Positions 5,927 to 8,500 of a stretch of 8,500 nucleotides of DNA are shown one piece after another. The stretch is from JBFHNV01 sp965365655 (lineage in GTDB: Bacteria > Pseudomonadota > Gammaproteobacteria > HK1). Below the pieces are notes generated by a model. It made no database searches. It had not been told where the DNA came from and saw nothing but the letters and a program-made list of their open reading frames with translations. The DNA is taken from contig CBDUCN010000232.1 in NCBI GenBank assembly GCA_965365655.1, positions 1 through 8,500 of the forward strand. Reading direction: 5' to 3'. Position 1 is the first letter of the stretch. Every line of letters begins with the position of its first letter. The translations under genes and the position numbers were made by a program.

Positions 5927-7186
5927 TCACGCCTGCGGCCGGCCGGCCGTGGCGCCGCGCGCCGGGTGCCACTCGCGCAGCCGCTCGCAGGCGCGCGCGA
6001 GGCCCTGCTCGTGCGCGAGTCGCCGCGCGAGCTCCGCGGCGCGCTCGCGTGCCGCGCGCGACAGCACCTTGTCGCTGAGCACGCGCGCGATGCCGTCGGC
6101 CGTCGCCCGGTGCGGGTGCACGGCGGCGCCCGCGCCGAGCTGCACCACGCGCAGCGCATTGAACATCTGATCGTTGCCGTACGGCTCGATCAGCAGCGGC
6201 GTGCCGGCCTGGAGGGCGCGGCCGACGCTGCCGATGCCGCCGTGGCAGATCACCGCCGACGCGCGCGGGAACACCCAGTCGTGGGGGGCGGAGTCGACGA
6301 CGTGCACCGGCGCCGCGTCGCGCGCGTCGGCGACCTGCGCGCGATCGAATCCCGCCCATCCCGCGATCACCAGCAGCGGCAGGCCCAGCGACGCCGCCGC
6401 GTCGCGGTAGCGCGACAGCACCGCGTGCGGCGCCTCGAGCGGCAGGCTGCTGAAGCTCAGCACCAGCGGCGCCGGCGAGCGGCGCATGAACTCGCGCAGC
6501 GCGCGGTCGGGGCTCCAGTCGGCGGGCGTCGTGACGTCGGGCCACCAGAAGCCGGTCGCGTCGATGCCCGGGTGGACCTCGGGGTCGGGCGCGAAGAACT
6601 CGCGGCTGCACGCGAGCAGGCCGCGCGCGGACACGAGGTGCCGGCGCGCGTCGTCGTGCAGCGGCGCGAGGCCCAGCGAGCGGCGCAGCGCGTCGAAGAA
6701 CTCCGAGAATCGCCGGTCCAGGGCGCGCGTGGCGTCGTCGCGCGGCGCGACGTCGTCGGTCGCGAGCGCGGCCGGCATCAGCGCGACGCTCACCCACGGC
6801 ACGCGTGCGAGCTCCGCGGCGATGCGCCCGTGCGGCACCTGCACCGGCGCGAGCAGGCCGCGCGCGCCGCGTTCCCGGCACAGCCGTGCGAGCTGCCGGC
6901 ACTCCGACGCGATGACCGGCGCGAGCGCGGGCGACAGCGCCGCCTGCGCGTGCGGGTGTCGCCAGTGGTCGTAGGTCCACGCGTGCCGCCGGGCCTCGCG
7001 CGGCCCGAAGGTCTCGCCGAACGGCACCGCGCGCAGCCCCAGGGCCCGGGCCCGCGGGAGCATCGCGTCGTTGATCGCGAGCACGCTCGGTACGCCGCGA
7101 TCCTGCAGCGCTCGCGCGAGCGCGAAGAAGGGCGCGTGGTCACCGAGGGTTCCCGCGCAGGTCATGACCCAGGGCGCGTCGTGCAT
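5927..7186 (-). CDS. GT1/UGT-family glycosyltransferase
   Basis: This encodes 419 residues with the two-lobed GT-B layout. The N-terminal lobe begins MTCAGTLGDHAPFFALARALQDRG, the usual glycine-rich start of macrolide-, sterol- or glycopeptide-type GT1 enzymes, with the conserved GD at 15-16. The C-terminal lobe has the donor-binding block HGGIGSVGRALQAGTPLLIEP (from His315) and NDQMFNALRVVQLGAG (DQ at 339-340). Such enzymes transfer a sugar from a nucleotide donor to a lipid, natural product or peptide acceptor. I see no signal peptide or membrane helix. I chose the ATG at 7184-7186; the frame stays open to a GTG at 7249, but the added residues are basic and not family-like, and an ATG at 7163-7165 is also possible. 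No clear Shine-Dalgarno precedes any of them. It follows the GT2/Anp1 gene on the same strand after 172 bp and converges on the precursor gene. Confidence 0.87.
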   Translation of the reverse strand: MHDAPWVMTCAGTLGDHAPFFALARALQDRGVPSVLAINDAMLPRARALGLRAVPFGETFGPREARRHAWTYDHWRHPHAQAALSPALAPVIASECRQLARLCRERGARGLLAPVQVPHGRIAAELARVPWVSVALMPAALATDDVAPRDDATRALDRRFSEFFDALRRSLGLAPLHDDARRHLVSARGLLACSREFFAPDPEVHPGIDATGFWWPDVTTPADWSPDRALREFMRRSPAPLVLSFSSLPLEAPHAVLSRYRDAAASLGLPLLVIAGWAGFDRAQVADARDAAPVHVVDSAPHDWVFPRASAVICHGGIGSVGRALQAGTPLLIEPYGNDQMFNALRVVQLGAGAAVHPHRATADGIARVLSDKVLSRAARERAAELARRLAHEQGLARACERLREWHPARGATAGRPQA

Positions 7187-7358
7187 GCTCAGCTGCGGGT
7201 CAATCGCCCGCCGTCGCGAGACGTTCCCCGAGTGTGCCCGGCGGCGCACGCGGGTGCACGGACTCGCGCGCGGCGCGGCCGGGCCGGCAGTGCCGCGGGC
7301 GCCGCGGCGCGCACTCGCGGACGCGTTGCGGCACGCGCGGCGATCGATGCACGGCCGG
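7187..7358. other. 172-bp spacer between the two minus-strand glycosyltransferase genes
   Basis: This is very GC-rich spacer. On either strand I find no start codon with a convincing ribosome-binding site, no -10-like hexamer and no second precursor peptide. Imperfect GC stems can be drawn around 7266-7312, but such pairing is expected by chance at this composition and no T tract follows. The two flanking genes could still share a transcript. Confidence 0.5.
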
Positions 7359-8500
7359 TCAGTCGTGCAGCGGGTGCACGACCTCGAGCTGCGGCATCGC
7401 CCAGCACGTCAGCCCCAGGTCGCGCGCCATCATCGCGAGGCCTTCCGTCTCGATGTGCCGCGCGTGCGGGTACGCGGGAAAGCACAGCCCCTCGCGGTGC
7501 AGGTCGGCGCGCACCAGCAGCGCGGCGCCGCCGACGCCGTCCACCGGGATCAGCGCGTGATCGCGAAGCTCGTCCAGGTATCGCCGGCCGAGCCCGCGCG
7601 GCGGCTGCAGGATGCCGTCCACCACGTGCGGCGACCAGTCGATGCCGCGCGCCGCGTCGGTCAGCACGAAGGTGTTCAGGTCGAAGCTGGGCCCGCCCGG
7701 GCGGGTCACGCAGTGTGCGGTCACGATGTCCTTGCCGGCGCCGAGCAGCCGTTGCACGAGGTCGCGCGGAACCTCGCTGAGGTCGACGTCCAGCCACAGC
7801 ACCCAATCCTCGTCCCGCAGCGCGGCCGAGAGCAGCGCGTTGCGGCTGCGCGCGAGGACCGCGCGGCGCTCGCGCTGATGCTCGCGCGCGTGGCGCGGCC
7901 CGTGCAGTCGATAGCCGAAGTCACGCTTGCGCGCGGTGAAGCGGGCAAATCGACCCGACAGCGCGTCGCGCGAGCGCTCGATCTGCGCCCAGGTCGCGTC
8001 GCGGCTGTCGCTCTCCAGCACGCCGACGGACAGCCGCCGCCGGTCGTAGTCGAGGCCGGCGAGGTTCTGAAGATGGCGGTCGAGGAAGCGGGCGGCGTCC
8101 TTGACCGGCGTCAGCACCAGCACCGTCGGTGCGTCGCCGGGCGCGGCCACGAGCGCCGGCGCGGGCGGCATGCCGGGTGCGGAAGCGGGCGACGTGCCGG
8201 GCGCGGGGCGCGTGGAAGCTGCGGGTGCGTCCGCCGGCGCCGTCACCCCGTCGAGCGCCGCCGTCAGATCGATCGGCATCCGCTTCGACAGCGCGATCAT
8301 CGCCTGCACGTAGTCGCAGCCCTCGTCCACCGCCTCGGCCGCGCGGAACAGCGCTTCGAAGTGCTCCGTGTCGAAGGTGTTCGCGCCGTGGAACACGTAG
8401 ACGTAGAGCCATGGAGCATCCAGGATCACCGCGCGCCCGTCGCGCAGGATGCGGGTGACCAGCGCGGTGTCCTCGCCCCGGGGCTGCTCCGGGTAGTCGT
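7359..8500 (-). CDS. two-domain glycosyltransferase: GT2 C-terminal end, Ala/Pro linker, Anp1/Mnn9-like domain (5' part outside window)
   Basis: The frame is open to the right edge, so the start is missing; at least 380 codons are present, ending with TGA at 7361-7359. The first visible residues (DYPEQPRGEDTALVTRILRDG) contain the ED motif and following helix typical of the end of a GT2 (GT-A) catalytic domain. About 40 Ala/Pro-rich residues follow (roughly 8129-8250). A second domain then begins VLVLTPVKDAARFLDRHLQNL and GVLESDSRD, with a metal-binding DVD in DWVLWLDVDLSEVP (7782-7790) and conserved-looking GGAALLVRAD and PAYPHARHIETEGLAMMARDLG. This pattern is that of the Anp1/Mnn9 family, best known as fungal Golgi mannosyltransferases. 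A GTG at 8429 is internal, not the start. The enzyme probably adds two sugars in sequence. The donor and acceptor are unknown. Confidence 0.8.
   Translation of the reverse strand, partial: DYPEQPRGEDTALVTRILRDGRAVILDAPWLYVYVFHGANTFDTEHFEALFRAAEAVDEGCDYVQAMIALSKRMPIDLTAALDGVTAPADAPAASTRPAPGTSPASAPGMPPAPALVAAPGDAPTVLVLTPVKDAARFLDRHLQNLAGLDYDRRRLSVGVLESDSRDATWAQIERSRDALSGRFARFTARKRDFGYRLHGPRHAREHQRERRAVLARSRNALLSAALRDEDWVLWLDVDLSEVPRDLVQRLLGAGKDIVTAHCVTRPGGPSFDLNTFVLTDAARGIDWSPHVVDGILQPPRGLGRRYLDELRDHALIPVDGVGGAALLVRADLHREGLCFPAYPHARHIETEGLAMMARDLGLTCWAMPQLEVVHPLHD

Noticed and set aside
5775..6980. 401-codon minus-strand frame within the GT1-like gene
   Set aside because: It overlaps the GT1 gene in another frame on the same strand, and its Arg/Ala repetitive composition is typical of an out-of-frame reading.
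5966..7780. 604-codon + strand frame covering both minus-strand glycosyltransferase genes
   Set aside because: Its product is dominated by Arg, Ala and Gly with no motif, while the opposite strand encodes clear GT1 and Anp1-like motifs. It is a GC-driven shadow.
8129..8250. Repetitive GC stretch as a tandem DNA repeat
   Set aside because: It is explained by codon use of an Ala/Pro-rich interdomain linker; no unit repeats exactly.

Overview
The window is extremely GC-rich and densely coded. Gene content points to a high-GC gammaproteobacterium, but I cannot name a genus. The main clues are a full-length peptide-chain-release factor RF3 and an ABC pair that looks very much like Escherichia coli YadG/YadH. 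The high GC leaves long spurious open frames on the opposite strand of almost every gene. Every gap between genes is under 300 bases.

Layout. Positions 1-789 (+) hold the 3' part of an N-formylglutamate amidohydrolase-family gene that enters from outside the window; its stop overlaps a possible 20-codon mini-ORF. It converges on prfC (996-2576, -). prfC diverges from yadG-yadH (2685-3680 and 3677-4450, +) across a 108-bp spacer, which contains a perfect 10-bp inverted repeat carrying back-to-back -10-like hexamers. This first half is ordinary housekeeping DNA.

The second half (about 4.5-8.5 kb) is an accessory glycosyltransferase island. On the + strand, a DXD-type sugar transferase (GT32/Och1-like) with an unusual C-terminal module overlaps by 11 nt a 64-residue peptide gene. 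That peptide looks like a ribosomally made precursor: an acidic leader ending in a double-glycine-type motif (LTEEELKAVAGA), then a cysteine-free core rich in Ser and Thr. A perfect 12-bp hairpin separates it from convergent minus-strand genes: a GT1/UGT-like glycosyltransferase, and upstream of that a large two-domain enzyme (end of a GT2 domain, Ala/Pro linker, Anp1/Mnn9-like domain) that runs off the right edge. A near-consensus CRP-type site lies upstream of the first glycosyltransferase, at a spacing that fits a class II activator position.

The working hypothesis is that the three glycosyltransferases and the small precursor form a locus for a glycosylated secreted peptide or a related surface glycan. 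This is inference from gene order and motifs. No dedicated peptidase-exporter or other RiPP-modifying enzyme is visible here, and the cluster continues beyond position 8500.
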